Assembly (NCBI GenBank): GCA_027625915.1
Contig: JANTQA010000033.1
Coordinates: forward strand, 9,672,001-9,736,000
Direction of reading: 5' to 3'
Length of the DNA: 64,000 bases
Source of the DNA: Anaeramoeba flamelloides
Lineage: Eukaryota > Metamonada > Anaeramoebidae
Every line of letters starts with the position of its first letter. Within the stretch, counting starts at the first letter, position 1. Under the pieces are notes generated by a model. The model had not been told where the DNA came from. It saw nothing but the letters and a program-made list of their open reading frames with translations, and searched no databases. Positions 34,901 through 45,404 of the stretch are shown here, one piece after another. The translations under genes were made by a program, and so were the position numbers.

Positions 34901-35918
34901 TTGAATTAAAAAAATCCCCTAGAGTTGTAAATCTCGATTTTTAATTGGGTTCCTAAACCATTTTGAAAGGAAACCACCCACCTCAAAAACAAGAAAAATT
35001 ACTTTAATTGTGTTAAGGAAATCCTCAGTGTCACTTGGAAAAATTAATTAGCTGGAAAATGTGCTATTTTTTAAATTTTCATTACTATTGATAAATAGAA
35101 ATTTTTTTATCAAATTTTAACCCCATTTTTAAAATTTTTTACTCAGTTTTAAATTAAGATAGTATTGATTTACCGTTTGAAAACTTTGTAAATTTTGTTG
35201 AACTTCAAAAATTTCTTTTAAACTAACCATTTTCAAACTAGAGTTAGGGAATTTTTAAAAATAGAAATATCAACTTTGGAGAATCTAGGGCGATGGTAGT
35301 TCCTTAAGGGACTAGCATCTATTATTATTTTTTTTTTTTGACCAATTTCCAAATAAGGATTCCTTATCTAAAAATATGTTTAATATTGAAAATAAACAGG
35401 ATTTTTACAAATCAAAGTAATAGCAAAAAAATTTTCACAATCTCTATTAAGTTTAGGTAAAAAAAATTAATAGAGATTAAATCCTTAAGGAATATAATTT
35501 TATTTCCTTATTTTTTATTAGTGAATTAAACAAATAAACTTATAATAATAATATTTAATTCTAATAATTTCAATATATAATGATTCCTATTCATAAATCC
35601 ATTAAATATCTTAAAAAAAAAATAATAGTTAGCATCTGTGATAAATTTGAACAAGTAAAACAAAATGTTGGGGAAGAATTTAATAGAGAAGACTTTGAAA
35701 CAAGAAAGCAAATAAGAATGAGTTTAAAAATCAAAGGTGATTTAGAAGAAGCCGTTGATGATTTTTTTAAAAAAGTTGACACAGATAAAAATGGTTCAAT
35801 CTCTTTTGATGAATTTAAAAATTATTGTAAAACTGAACCACAATCATTAAGTTCATTTGAAAGAAAGCTTGAAGAATTATTGGGAACATCAGCAGGGAAG
35901 GCATGTAGCTTAATGTAA
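31931..35918 (+). CDS. EF-hand calcium-binding protein with C-terminal CaaX box (four exons, 212 aa)
   Basis: Exons 31931-31937, 32026-32282, 32392-32476 and 35629-35918 join in frame through GTAATG..CTTAG, GTAATT..TTTTAG and GTATGA..AATAG. The first coding exon is only ATGTCTG. The product starts MSGYKLNKQQISSLEKKIKK and carries three full EF-hand loops, DLDNNGTVEWKE, DADGNGVLDRDE and DTDKNGSISFDE, each with acidic residues at positions 1, 3 and 12. A degenerate site (DLDSDGA) precedes them, an arrangement like calcineurin B or neuronal calcium sensors. The last four residues are CSLM, a CaaX motif with Met at the end that predicts farnesylation and so membrane anchoring. There is no glycine at position 2, so no N-myristoylation. 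Likely a membrane-tethered calcium sensor; partner unknown. The last intron is 3.15 kb. Ends TAA. Confidence 0.85.
32946..33317. mobile_element. M family element, copy 1 (372 bp, long inverted repeats)
   Basis: About 85 bp at each end are inverted repeats that include AATAGAGTTTTTA, ATTTTAGAGATAAATAAAGA and GTTC. The interior shares TCGTTTGGAAAATAC and AAATCATTTTTCAAA with the second copy at 37071-37441, which lies in the opposite orientation. Sits within the last intron of the EF-hand gene. Non-coding; no clear target duplication. Confidence 0.7.
35013..35307 (-). mobile_element. Possible decayed T1-like TTAA element (295 bp)
   Basis: The right end, reversed, reads TTAAGGAACTACCATCGCCC and then TAGATTCTCC, resembling the T1 left end TTAAGGGATTAGCGTCACCC, TAGATTTCTC. 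The left limit TTAAGGAAATCCTCAGTGTC is less certain. It shares its right TTAA with the neighbouring element at 35304. Confidence 0.35.
35304..35487 (+). mobile_element. T2 family TTAA element, short derivative (184 bp)
   Basis: Left end TTAAGGGACTAGCATCTATT and right end AATAGAGATTAAATCCTTAA match the ends of the 940-bp element at 62749-63688 (TTAAGGAACTAGTCTCTATT). TTAA occurs on both sides. It also shares the segment AATAAGGATTCCTTAT with the long copy. Looks like an internally deleted derivative inside the EF-hand gene intron. Confidence 0.6.
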
Positions 35919-37070
35919 AAATTATAAAGATTTTTGAGATAATTGTTGGTGAATTGCTAGTTTCAACATAAAACCAGTTTTTGTTATCTTTTTTTTTTGT
36001 TTTCATTTAATATAATATTTACCCCTTAATATTTTAACTTTTTATTCAAATACTTTAACAATATTGTGATTTAAATTGAGTATTTCTAAACTGATCATAA
36101 AAGAAAAAACAAAAAAAAAAAAAAAATGATAATAATCAATTATATTTTTTTTTCAACAAAATTCAAAATTGAGTTCTTAAGAAATATTGTTTTTAAGACA
36201 AGTATAGAAATTTTCACCACCAAAAATAAAATAAAAAAAATCTGAAATTAGTCTTCATCTAATTTTTATACATTTTCTATTTTTTCTATTTATTTTTTTT
36301 TTATACTTTGACAACATAGGGTAAAAAAATAATATTGTAAAAATCGAGTCAATTAAAATTACATATTTAAATTCATCGATTATCATTCATAAAATGGGTA
36401 TTTACAAAATAAAAATTGTTATCAAACTTTCTGTTTTCAGAGCCAATTAATTATGTTTTTGTTAGTTATTAACTTTTTAAAAACACCTACCGAAGAAAAA
36501 AAGTTTTTTTAAGTTAAAATAAACTCTTGTTCCAAAATTATGATTTCAATAAAATTATAAATTCAAAAAAAAAAAAATTGTTTTTTAGTTTTAAATAACA
36601 TTCTATTATGATATATTATTAATAATTCACCTTATAATTCTTTGAAAAAAAAACAAATTATGACATTTTAAAAATTAAAAAAATAAAATAAAAAATTAAA
36701 AGAAATCGAATCATGATTTTTGAAATCACCATAACAACTTTTTAATGAATAAACTTTCAATGAAAAAAAGTTAACCGGGAGATTATTTGTATGTTATTTT
36801 ATATGTTTTAAACGACAGACATAATCTCAATTTTCTTTATGTTTATAGGTATTGTCTAGAATTAAGATTTTTTTCAACTTGATTTATATTAAAAAAAGAA
36901 GAAGAAAACCCACAATATTATTACCATATTAAAAGACTTTAACTTTTTATTTTCGACTCTTTAATTAAATTCCTAAATAAAAATTTAGGAATTCGGGCAA
37001 ATAAGAGGGGTTAATAACCCCTCCCTTAAATAATAATAATAAAAAAGACTTTAACTTTTTCCACAAAACA
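35919..37070. other. Intergenic with a hairpin cluster
   Basis: No gene. At 36968-36993 an 11-bp perfect stem AATTCCTAAAT / ATTTAGGAATT has a four-base loop, and 37005-37023 is the palindrome GAGGGGTTAATAACCCCTC. The pair is flanked by an exact 18-bp direct repeat AAAAGACTTTAACTTTTT at 36931-36948 and 37043-37060. Confidence 0.6.
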
Positions 37071-37441
37071 AGTGTAAATATGGAATGTTGCAAAAAATAG
37101 AATTTTTACAATTTTAGAGATAAAAAAAGAGTTCTATGTATTATATCTAATTTAGTCATAGATAACGAAAAATCAGTTTTGGTTTTTGAATTTGATCGGA
37201 TTTTAAATATAAAATTATTGAGTAAATACCAACAATTTTTTTGAAAAATGATTTTTTTTTATAACATTTGAAAGAAATTAGTATTTTCCAAACGATTTTT
37301 TTGATAAAAATTATAATTATTCTATAAATCCAATCAAACATTATACTTACTATTACCTAACTTTTATTAAATGTACGGAACTCTTTTTTTATCTCTAAAA
37401 TTGTAAAAATTCTATTTTTTACAATATTCCCTATTTACACT
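37071..37441. mobile_element. M family element, copy 2 (371 bp)
   Basis: Starts AGTGTAAATATGGAATGTTG and its right end reversed starts AGTGTAAATAGGGAATATTG. Over 60 bp of inverted repeat share ATTTTTACAATTTTAGAGAT. Opposite in orientation to copy 1 and located ~1.15 kb downstream of the EF-hand gene stop. Confidence 0.7.
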
Positions 37442-39309
37442 AGCGTACCATAACCAAACAAACGAAAAATCAGAAAAAATGAATTTTTAGTTTAATTTTA
37501 TTTTTAATGTTTTATTATTGAAATATGAATATTCAGGGGAAAAAATTTTATTCTAAAGCCAATGGTGAAAGAAATAATAAATTCTGAAATAATTAACAAA
37601 AAGGTTTCAAGAAAAAAAATAATCTATTAATAAATAAATTGCCCCAAATTTCATAATTATTATTGTTCAAACAACAAATATCAAATACTTAATTCTATTT
37701 ATTAAAATGATGGAATTTGTGAAAACATGTTTAAATTTAAATTACATCGAAATTATCCAAGAAATAAATTTTGAGATGTTTGAATTCCCTAATTTTTTTT
37801 TTTTTTTTTGAATTCTTTTGATTGGATTTCTGGGAGAAAGATCTTGAATAAATTCTAAAGTAATTTAGAAAAAGGTATTGATGAAAATAATTATTAGATG
37901 ATTGTCGGGATCCTTAAATAAAAGATTAAAAAAAAATGAAGAATATTTCTACTAGAAAAAAAAACAAAATATAAAAAAGTTTCAAAAATTTTGATCCGTG
38001 AAAAACAACCCAAGCTAAGTATTAGAACATTTCACATGATTTTTTAGAAATGAAAAAGAAAAATTTAAAAAAAAAAAAACAATTACGAACTTATATTGTT
38101 AAGTTTAAAATTCAAAAAAAAAAAATTAATAAATTAATTTTTTCAAGTTAAAAGAAAGGTTAAAAAGAATGTTTATTAAAAAATTGAAAATTTTCAGTTT
38201 TCTTGCATAAATTTAAAATAAATTCTTGTAAATATTACATATTTCTAAAAATAATAATCCATTTTTTTATAAATAATAATTTGGGAAAGGGGCAACAGAC
38301 GGGTTTTTACACAAGAAATAAAAAATCAAAATTAAAAAGTTAATATAATTCTCTCAAAATCATTTAGTTTTATATTGTCAAACTTGTTAAAATACCTTTT
38401 AGAATAATTTTTCCCAAACACAAAAAATATTTTTTTACATTAAACTAAAAAACAAATTTTTATTTCCTATTAAGATCTCTATCAAAAAAAAATAATTTTC
38501 TTATAATTTGATTTCTGAGTTTAGCTATTATTTATTAAACGAAAAAAACGTAAAATGATCCTACTTGTTGAAAAGGTACTTCAAAATAAAATTTCAACAA
38601 GAAACTCCCAAATGTTTATTTATTATTAGGATAAATGAACTTCTATCATATAATTTTTATTAACCAATTGTTAATTTTTCAATTTTGAGAATTGTAGGAT
38701 TAATAAAAATTCTAATTTTCAATGTGAAATAAGTTGAAATTAATCATTGAATAACAATAAAAAAAAAAAAAGATTATTTAAATACTTGGAATCAAATAAG
38801 CTATAATTTGAGGTTTTTTTCCATGAAGAATCAAAATGTGAATTCTGCTAAAAATGATATCTCGTTTAGTATTTGGTTATTTCACCCTTTTTTTACCATT
38901 TGATAAATATAAATTTTTAAGAGAATTTAAAGGATAGAGAACTAAAATTATTTATATTTGAAAACAACAAGTATTAATTTTAAACAACTCTAAGACAAAA
39001 AATAAGCTCGAAAACATATAAAGGTTCTCATTTTCTTTGAATAATTTTGGAAAAAAAATAAACTAATAAAAATTCAATTAGCAAGATTTGATTATTTTTT
39101 AGTCATGGCAACAAAACAATTGATATGGGAATTTTATGTATTGTTAAAATCAAATTGTCTAAATGAAAATTTTAACTCAAAGTTCACTAAGGAAGAACTG
39201 AGTTTTTACTTATAATTTACATTTTAAATTGATTCTGGTGAAGATTTGTCTTTTTTTATGGACAAATAATCTCAGAAAAGAGAAATATCTGGACACTACT
39301 GTTAATTGC
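37442..39309. other. Intergenic, no gene seen
   Basis: About 1.9 kb of AT-rich sequence with homopolymer runs; no coding frame, RNA gene or known repeat recognised. Confidence 0.5.
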
Positions 39310-39511
39310 AAAATAAAAAGATCAAAATTTTCATTTAGCTTTCCAAAAAAAATACACCTCTCAAAAATTAATATAAAACATCGAGTTCCCCGAATTATAA
39401 AAGGTCAAATGAATAATTTAAACTTCTTTTCTGAATAAAAAATTTGAAATTTTAGATGATTTCTAAAATCTATTTTGGAAAGCTGAATGAAAATATTGTT
39501 CCATTTATTTT
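39310..39511. mobile_element. E family element, copy 2 (202 bp)
   Basis: Ends are ~40-bp inverted repeats: left AAAATAAAAAGATCAAAATT then TTCATTTAGCTTTCC; right, reversed, AAAATAAATGGAACAATATT then TTCATTCAGCTTTCC. Same length and layout as copy 1 at 7483-7686. Lies ~160 bp past the 3' end of the minus-strand PB1-UBA gene. Confidence 0.6.
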
Positions 39512-39669
39512 ACAACAAATAGTAAATAGTGTTCTCAACGAAGATATTTATAATTTGTGTTTTTTTCCATTTATTTTGAAACAAATACTAGAAAGAAAAA
39601 GTTACATTTACTAATTAGAAAAAACAGAATTTTTTTTTATTTGTTCAAAGGATAGATATTCAATAAAAA

Positions 39670-40848
39670 TTAGTATTTGGCTTGGATTTCAAGTAAGTAT
39701 TGTATTGCCTTGTTCAAGTCTCCGTCAAAAGTCTCAAGAATGTCTAGATTTAATTCTTCATTTCCAAAACCCATTTCTTTTAATTCTTCAAGTTTCATGA
39801 GTTCTTTGATCTCTTCTTCTTCTTCTTTTTTTTTTTTGATTTCTCTTCGTTGTTGGTCACGGAGGTGATAAAAATTTTTTGATTGAAATAGATTTTGATC
39901 CTTTTCTCTTTGTTTTCGAATTTTCACAGATTGATATCTTTTTCTTCTTTTTTTTTGTCTTCTATTTTTGGCTGTTCTCCAAGGGTTTTGATTTTTTCTT
40001 GGATTTTTTTTAGGATTATTAATCTTATTATTATTGGTTTTTGTCTTATTATTTTGATTAATTTTTTTTTTATTATTTTGTTTGGTTTGTGGTTGTTTGT
40101 CCTTTTTTTCGATAATATTAGTTATTATTGTTGTTTCGTCAACGCTTTCTGAATTAGAGTCTGTAGTCTTGTTTTCTAAGATCCTTTTTGTGAATTGATT
40201 TTCATTACCGTTTTTATTTTCTGTTTTTTTAAGACCTTCTTTTTCCTCTTCTTCTTCTTTTTCTTGTTCTTTTTTTTCTTGTTCTTTTTTTTCTTCTTCT
40301 TGTTCTTCTTTTTCATTTTTGTTCAAATTGGGACTAATTATATTATTATTGGAAACTTCGTGATTTCCGACAAGATCTTTTGATTCTGATTCTGGCTCTG
40401 ATTCTGATTCTGATTCTGATTTAGATGTGATAAACAGCCCTTCACTTTCCTCAAAAATATAGGTTTGGTTTGTGTTGAGAACTATACAATTTATCAAAAC
40501 AAAAAGAAAAAGAAGATAAGTATTTTATTCCAATTTTGATATAAAGGAAAAATAAGAGAGTAAATTACCTTGGTCAACATTCAACCTCAAAATGGCAGGG
40601 CTGTTCAATTTAGAAATACGAAACGCTTCCTGCAGTTCTATTGTTGATCCGATCTTGACAAGATCTTCTTCTTCATCCTTATAAGACACTAGGAAAAAAT
40701 GATCATTTTTCTTTTGATCAAAAAATAACAATTTATAAAGAGTCTTAATTAAATGTTTGTATGTTGAATTTATTGGTAAGGATATTCTTCGGATTTGTTC
40801 CTCAAAATGTATTTTAATAATAACTGTTTCTTTTTTTGTGTAAGACAT
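39670..40848 (-). CDS. PB1-UBA domain protein, p62/NBR1-like (two exons, 363 aa)
   Basis: Exon 1 is 40848-40569 and exon 2 is 40481-39670, joined by an 87-bp intron (GTAATT..TATAG, phase 1). The N-terminus (ETVIIKIHFEEQIRRISL .. FFLVSYKDEEEDLVKI .. ELQEAFR) is a PB1 domain with basic residues near its start and an acidic OPCA-type stretch. The C-terminus (LEELKEMGFGNEELNLDILE, then FDGDLNKAIQYLLEIQ) is a UBA domain. PB1 at the front and a ubiquitin-binding UBA at the end is the order of the selective-autophagy receptors p62 and NBR1. The middle is low-complexity (Ser/Glu, K/E/Q and basic tracts). I see no ZZ finger, no FW domain and no convincing acidic LIR motif, so an autophagy role is inference. 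Ends TAA. Confidence 0.75.
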
Positions 40849-42111
40849 TGTGTTTGATATATAAATTATAAAAAAACTTTTAAGAATAAAATGAAAAGAA
40901 AATTAATAAAAAAGTTGTTTTTATCCCTTTTGTTTTTGACAAAATAATTCATTCTTTTGCACCATCATCAAAGTGAAGTGTAAAATCTTTTTGTCTCAAA
41001 CCAAACGTTTCACTTTACCAAATTTCCAAACAAGCAATCTTTGAACTTGCAAAATTTTAATAAAGATTTTATGATCATTTTTTTTTTACAACTAAAAATT
41101 AAACTTTTAGTTCCTAACACGTCACTAAAATGTAAGTTAAAAAATAAGTTATGATTAAAACCTTATTGAATTCTGTTTTAATTAAAACCATTTCACTCTT
41201 CGAAAGAAACTGAATCAGGAATTTTACAAAAAAATTATTCATTTATTTGGTTAATTTTATTTTATAGGACATTTTTTGATAAAAGTATTGAAACAAGATT
41301 TTTTTCAAGATATTCTTAAAACATTGATCTTTTGAAATCAGAACCTTTTTTGGAAATAAAATAATTATATTATCAATACTTTTAATAATTAAATTTTGTT
41401 TTTTTCTCAACTCTCTTTGATACAAATTAAAATGCAGATAATTCCAAATTAAAAACTTTTATTTTATTCCATATGTAACTTGTTGAGCAAAGTTAATATC
41501 TAGAATTTTTCTTTTCAATTGATGTTGTAAAGATTTTTTGATTTTATGGGTTGAATTAAGTTAAAAGTGAAAAAAATACCGGACACGAACAAAATCCCTG
41601 CCCAGATTTTTAATTGTGAATATTAGTAAAATTATTGTGTAATTTCATTGATTTAAAATCATTTCTATTTTTTTATTAGCTAAACTCAAAAAAAGTGTAA
41701 CATATTACACTTGTTAGAATGATGATTAATGAAATAACACTTGTTCAAAACATCATTCAATCAATCAAAAAACAAGAATAAAAATTATAATTTTCCAAAA
41801 TCTAGTAAACTCCCATAAAACTTTATTTTTTTCATTTTCACTTTTAAAACACAAACTATGAACAAAATTTAAGCAACAAAAAACCTCAAATTAAGGGGGC
41901 TGTATTGCATCAAATGGTATATTTATCTTCCATGTACTTTCAAAAATGAGAGTTAGTTTTTGTGTTGATTGGAAAGTAAAAAAAAATTTCTCCAATTTGA
42001 AACGAAAAAAAATAAGAATTTAGCTATTTTTTGGAGGAATTTCAATTTTCAAAATGATCTCGCAGAAAAAATGACAAAAAAGGTTGGCGAAAATCGTTTT
42101 TGGTGAAAAAA
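40849..42111. other. Intergenic, no gene seen
   Basis: AT-rich upstream region of the PB1-UBA gene. Nothing else recognised. Confidence 0.5.
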
Positions 42112-42219
42112 GTACCGGGTATAATGTGGCATAGTTACTCACCCTGTTTTACCAATTAAAAATCCAAATTAGAATTGATAAAACAATATGAGCAACTATA
42201 CCACGTTATGCCCGGTACC
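42112..42219. repeat. Foldback element, two ~46-bp arms
   Basis: Left arm starts GTACCGGGTATAATGTGGCA and the right arm, reversed, starts GGTACCGGGCATAACGTGGT. Both run on to a TTTTA(C/T)CAATT end around a ~15-base spacer. The arms differ mostly by transitions. The GTACCGGG ends are GC-rich for this window. Confidence 0.7.
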
Positions 42220-42563
42220 TAAACTTGAGAAAAGTGATTTTTTTTTTGAAAAAAATTGGAAAATCAAAAAGAAAATGACAATAAAACCAATTTAACCTTA
42301 AGACCAAACAAAAATGATTTTTTTCATCATTTTTAACATCTCAAATAATCCGTAATTAGATCAAATTCAAAACAAAAAATTTTGAATTTGTTCAACATTT
42401 TACCTTTTGAAAATTTATTTTCAAAAATGAAAAAAAAGTTGCTTAGCAAATCCGGAACGTGTGAAAAACAACGTTTTTGTTCAACCTTGTCTTCTCTCGA
42501 CAATTTTCCCAATTTTTTTTTTTTCATTTTTTTCACATTTTTTTTTTTTTTTTCATTTTCCAG

Positions 42564-43157
42564 CTATTTTTTTTTAAAAAAATGTGTGTTTGTTAAAAGT
42601 GGTTGTTTTGGAAGACTTTTTGGGTTGACAACCAATTCCATTCAAAATGGTAATAGGAAGCATTTTTTATTGGAAGAATTTTGGATCTCATTCAATTTTT
42701 ATAAAAACGAGAATTCAGGAAATGAAAATTTAACATTGTCATTAAAACTAGCCATTTCAATTGGAACACAGGAATCAATTAAACTTTTTTCCACACTTTT
42801 CAGTAAGATCCCAAAAAATTTTTTTCTGAATAAAAATAAAAATAAAAAACCACTTTTTGAAACATTTGTATTTTTTTTTGTTTTCATGTTTTAAAAAACA
42901 ATTCAGTTGGAGAAGTTAAGAAATCATTTTTTCATTTCTTTTTGAACATTTTACCAAGGAGAATTACCTTGAAACTTTTTTTATTATTTTTCTGAGAAAC
43001 GTAAAATACCCTATTTTATTTTTTTTTATTTCTTTGTCAAAAATTTTCAATTTTTTATTCATTTTTCCATATCCCATGTGGAAAAGGTGAGGGAAAATGT
43101 TTTCAAATCGAAAATTGAGGATTTCTACCAGATCAATGTTCAATCAGGTGAGTGAAA
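42564..43157 (+). other. Possible exons of an unrecognised gene or relic
   Basis: After CATTTTCCAG the frame 42564-42802 is coding-like (GCFGRLFGLTTNSIQNGNRK; LTLSLKLAISIGTQESIK). It ends at a GTAAGA donor and continues in phase from AATTCAG into 42907-42995 (IGEVKKSFFHFFLNILPRR), which then ends in a stop. A third coding-like piece (SHVEKVRENVFKSKIEDFYQ) precedes a strong GGTGAGTG donor at 43157-43164. Family not recognised; may be part of a decayed gene. Confidence 0.3.
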
Positions 43158-43389
43158 TTATTCTATACTTTCTAACTGTAATTTATTTGATGTAATACAG
43201 CACCGTTAAGGCACATTTTATCATTTTTTTTATTTATTTTTTGTTAAATCCAAATTTTAAAATAAAAATAAAAATGAACTATCTTAAAACAACTAACCCA
43301 AAGAACAAACAATAAACTTTCAAATTAATGGAACAAATTCGAATTTTCGTTTTAGACAAATTAATTTTATTGAATTTGAATTTTGTGCT

Positions 43390-44150
43390 TTAAGGGATTA
43401 TCCTCTACCAAGGAGAAGCCTAGGATCAAAGAACGACTAGATTGGATATTAATCATATTAATACTACATGTTTCAAATGTGTCTAAAAAATCAAATAGTC
43501 AAGTAGTATTATTAGTTGATCTCATCAATTAAAAATGATCATTTTTTAGTAAAAAACCCAACAATTTCAGAAAAAAATCCCATTTAACCAAAAATTTAAA
43601 GGTTGAATTATCAATATTCAGACTCCAAAGTCATAAAATATCTTTCTTTAATTTTTTTCCAAATGTAGATTAGTTACTAAAAAATTCGTTTTTTTTTATA
43701 CAAAAATTATCTATTTAAGGAAAAGATTTTTTCGATTAATTATATCTGAAATATTGGAAATATATTGAGATTACAATTAGCAGTATAAAAAGGGAACAAA
43801 ACTAATTAGTCTTGGGTTTTTAATGTTGATGATTATTGAGTTAATCTTTGAAATTAAAAAAATATAAAAATTGTTACTTTTGGAAGTTCTAAATCTAAAT
43901 TATTAAATACAAGAAATACTGTATTTTGGGTTTCTATTTTTAGATTTGGAAAAGGAATTAAAAAAAAATTATTTCAAAATGAAACTTTTTTAATAGTGAT
44001 CCTTAGTAAAAAATGAAATAATTTATTGTGCAAAAAAGATTTATAATAGATTTTTTAGAGTTATTTGAGCTATGGTGCACTAATACAATTTACACCCAAT
44101 TACAACATACTTTGATTATAGAGAAATCTATGATGAGACAAATTCCTTAA
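43390..44150 (-). mobile_element. T1 family TTAA element, copy 4 (761 bp)
   Basis: Reverse orientation. The plus strand starts TTAAGGGATTATCCTCTACC and ends GAGACAAATTCCTTAA. The body matches the reverse complement of copies 1-3, for example CTAAGGTTC-type ends and the internal ATACTGTATTTTGGGTTTCT. TTAA at both ends, flanks unlike the other copies. Confidence 0.8.
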
Positions 44151-44526
44151 GATTGTGAAAACATTGTGTGAAAAACTTTTATGCATTTTGGTTTTCAAAA
44201 AAAAGACTTCAAGAATTTGAGAGTAAATAAATATTTTTCATTTGAAAAAACTAAATGTTTTTTGTACAAAATCCAATTGTTATGTTTTTTTTTCATCATT
44301 TTGTTTTTTTTTGCCTTTTTTGTGCTTTAGAAAAACTTTCAACAGATATCGGGTATGTAAAAAAATGTTGTAACAGAATCTTAATATACTGAAATCTTTT
44401 ATACTTTCATCTTGAAAGTCTAAAAAAGTTTTGAAATTATTTATATGTATTATACTTTTTTGATATGAAAAAACTAAAAAAAAATAGCCCAGGGATAATA
44501 ATTTTACCTATTGTTTTCATCTAATG

Positions 44527-44926
44527 TAAAAATATATTGATATTACAACTAGCTTCATAGAAAGGGAAAACTAACAAAAAAAAAAATAATAACTGTTTTA
44601 TGTGAAATATATATTAAATAGATCTTGGTATTAAAACAAAATGAAAAATCGTTCCTTTCATCCATTCTAAATACTAATTTTTAAATACTCTAATATTATT
44701 TTGGTTTCTTTCTTTATATTTTGAAAAGGAATTAAAAAAAAAAATGTTCAAAATGAAAATTGATGAATTTAGATCATTCGTAAAAAAAATAATCAATTAT
44801 TACATACAAATATATCTAATAGATTTTTTAGAAACATTTGAACCATGTAGAGTTATATTATTATTTACCTTCAATAATAACAAATCTTTGGTTCTAGCCA
44901 ACTTCATTCTGATCATAATCCCTTAA
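44527..44926 (-). mobile_element. T1 family element, truncated copy 5 (~400 bp)
   Basis: Only the half ending at the left terminus is present (plus-strand end CATAATCCCTTAA). It shares GAAAAGGAATTAAAAAAAA and AATAGATTTTTTAGA with copy 4 and is more diverged than the full copies, so it is probably older. Confidence 0.5.
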
Positions 44927-45404
44927 AAAAAAAAACAAAAAAGTATTTTCTTCTTGTTAACCTCTGATATCATTAATCTTGTTAGATCACAAAACTTTTA
45001 AATAAACCACAATTAATAAATGTTTTTTGAAGATACAAAACTAAAGGGTACAATAAGTTTGGTGGTGTATCCTATGTTTCTTGAAGTTTTGTATTTGAAA
45101 GTTCCAAAAGAGAATTGAAAAGAATCATATTTTGATACTCTTCAATATTTTGTTGTAAGATTTTTGGTTTCCTAGTCTATCTATATAATTACTAAAGTTA
45201 AGTTTCTCCAATTTATTATCAAACAGATTCTCAAATCTTGAAAATTGGTAAATAGTTCCAATTGTTAAAAAAAAATGAATTTTCTAACAAAACTGATCAA
45301 TCAACTTCACTTTTTAGATCGAAAACACTGTCCAAGACCCTAAAAGTCTTTCAAGTCATTCAAAATCATTTTTGTGTGTTTTTACCAATTGTCAAAATAT
45401 TCTT
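44927..45404. other. 5' flank of the CH-RasGAP-PH gene
   Basis: AT-rich leader with no recognisable promoter motif and no other gene. Confidence 0.45.

Larger units (their letters stand above)
32477..35628 (+). other. 3.15-kb intron 3 of the EF-hand gene
   Basis: Follows from phase 1 at ACA-C (32476) joined to TT-AGC (35629), giving TLAATLSICDKFEQ. The other introns of the gene are 88 and 109 bp. This one holds the long-TIR element M1 (32946-33317), the TTAA elements near 35013-35487 and a T26-type tract near 33900. Confidence 0.75.

Noticed and set aside
44744-44926. 60-codon frame in the truncated T1 copy
   Set aside because: The corresponding region in the full copies is not open, so the frame is accidental.
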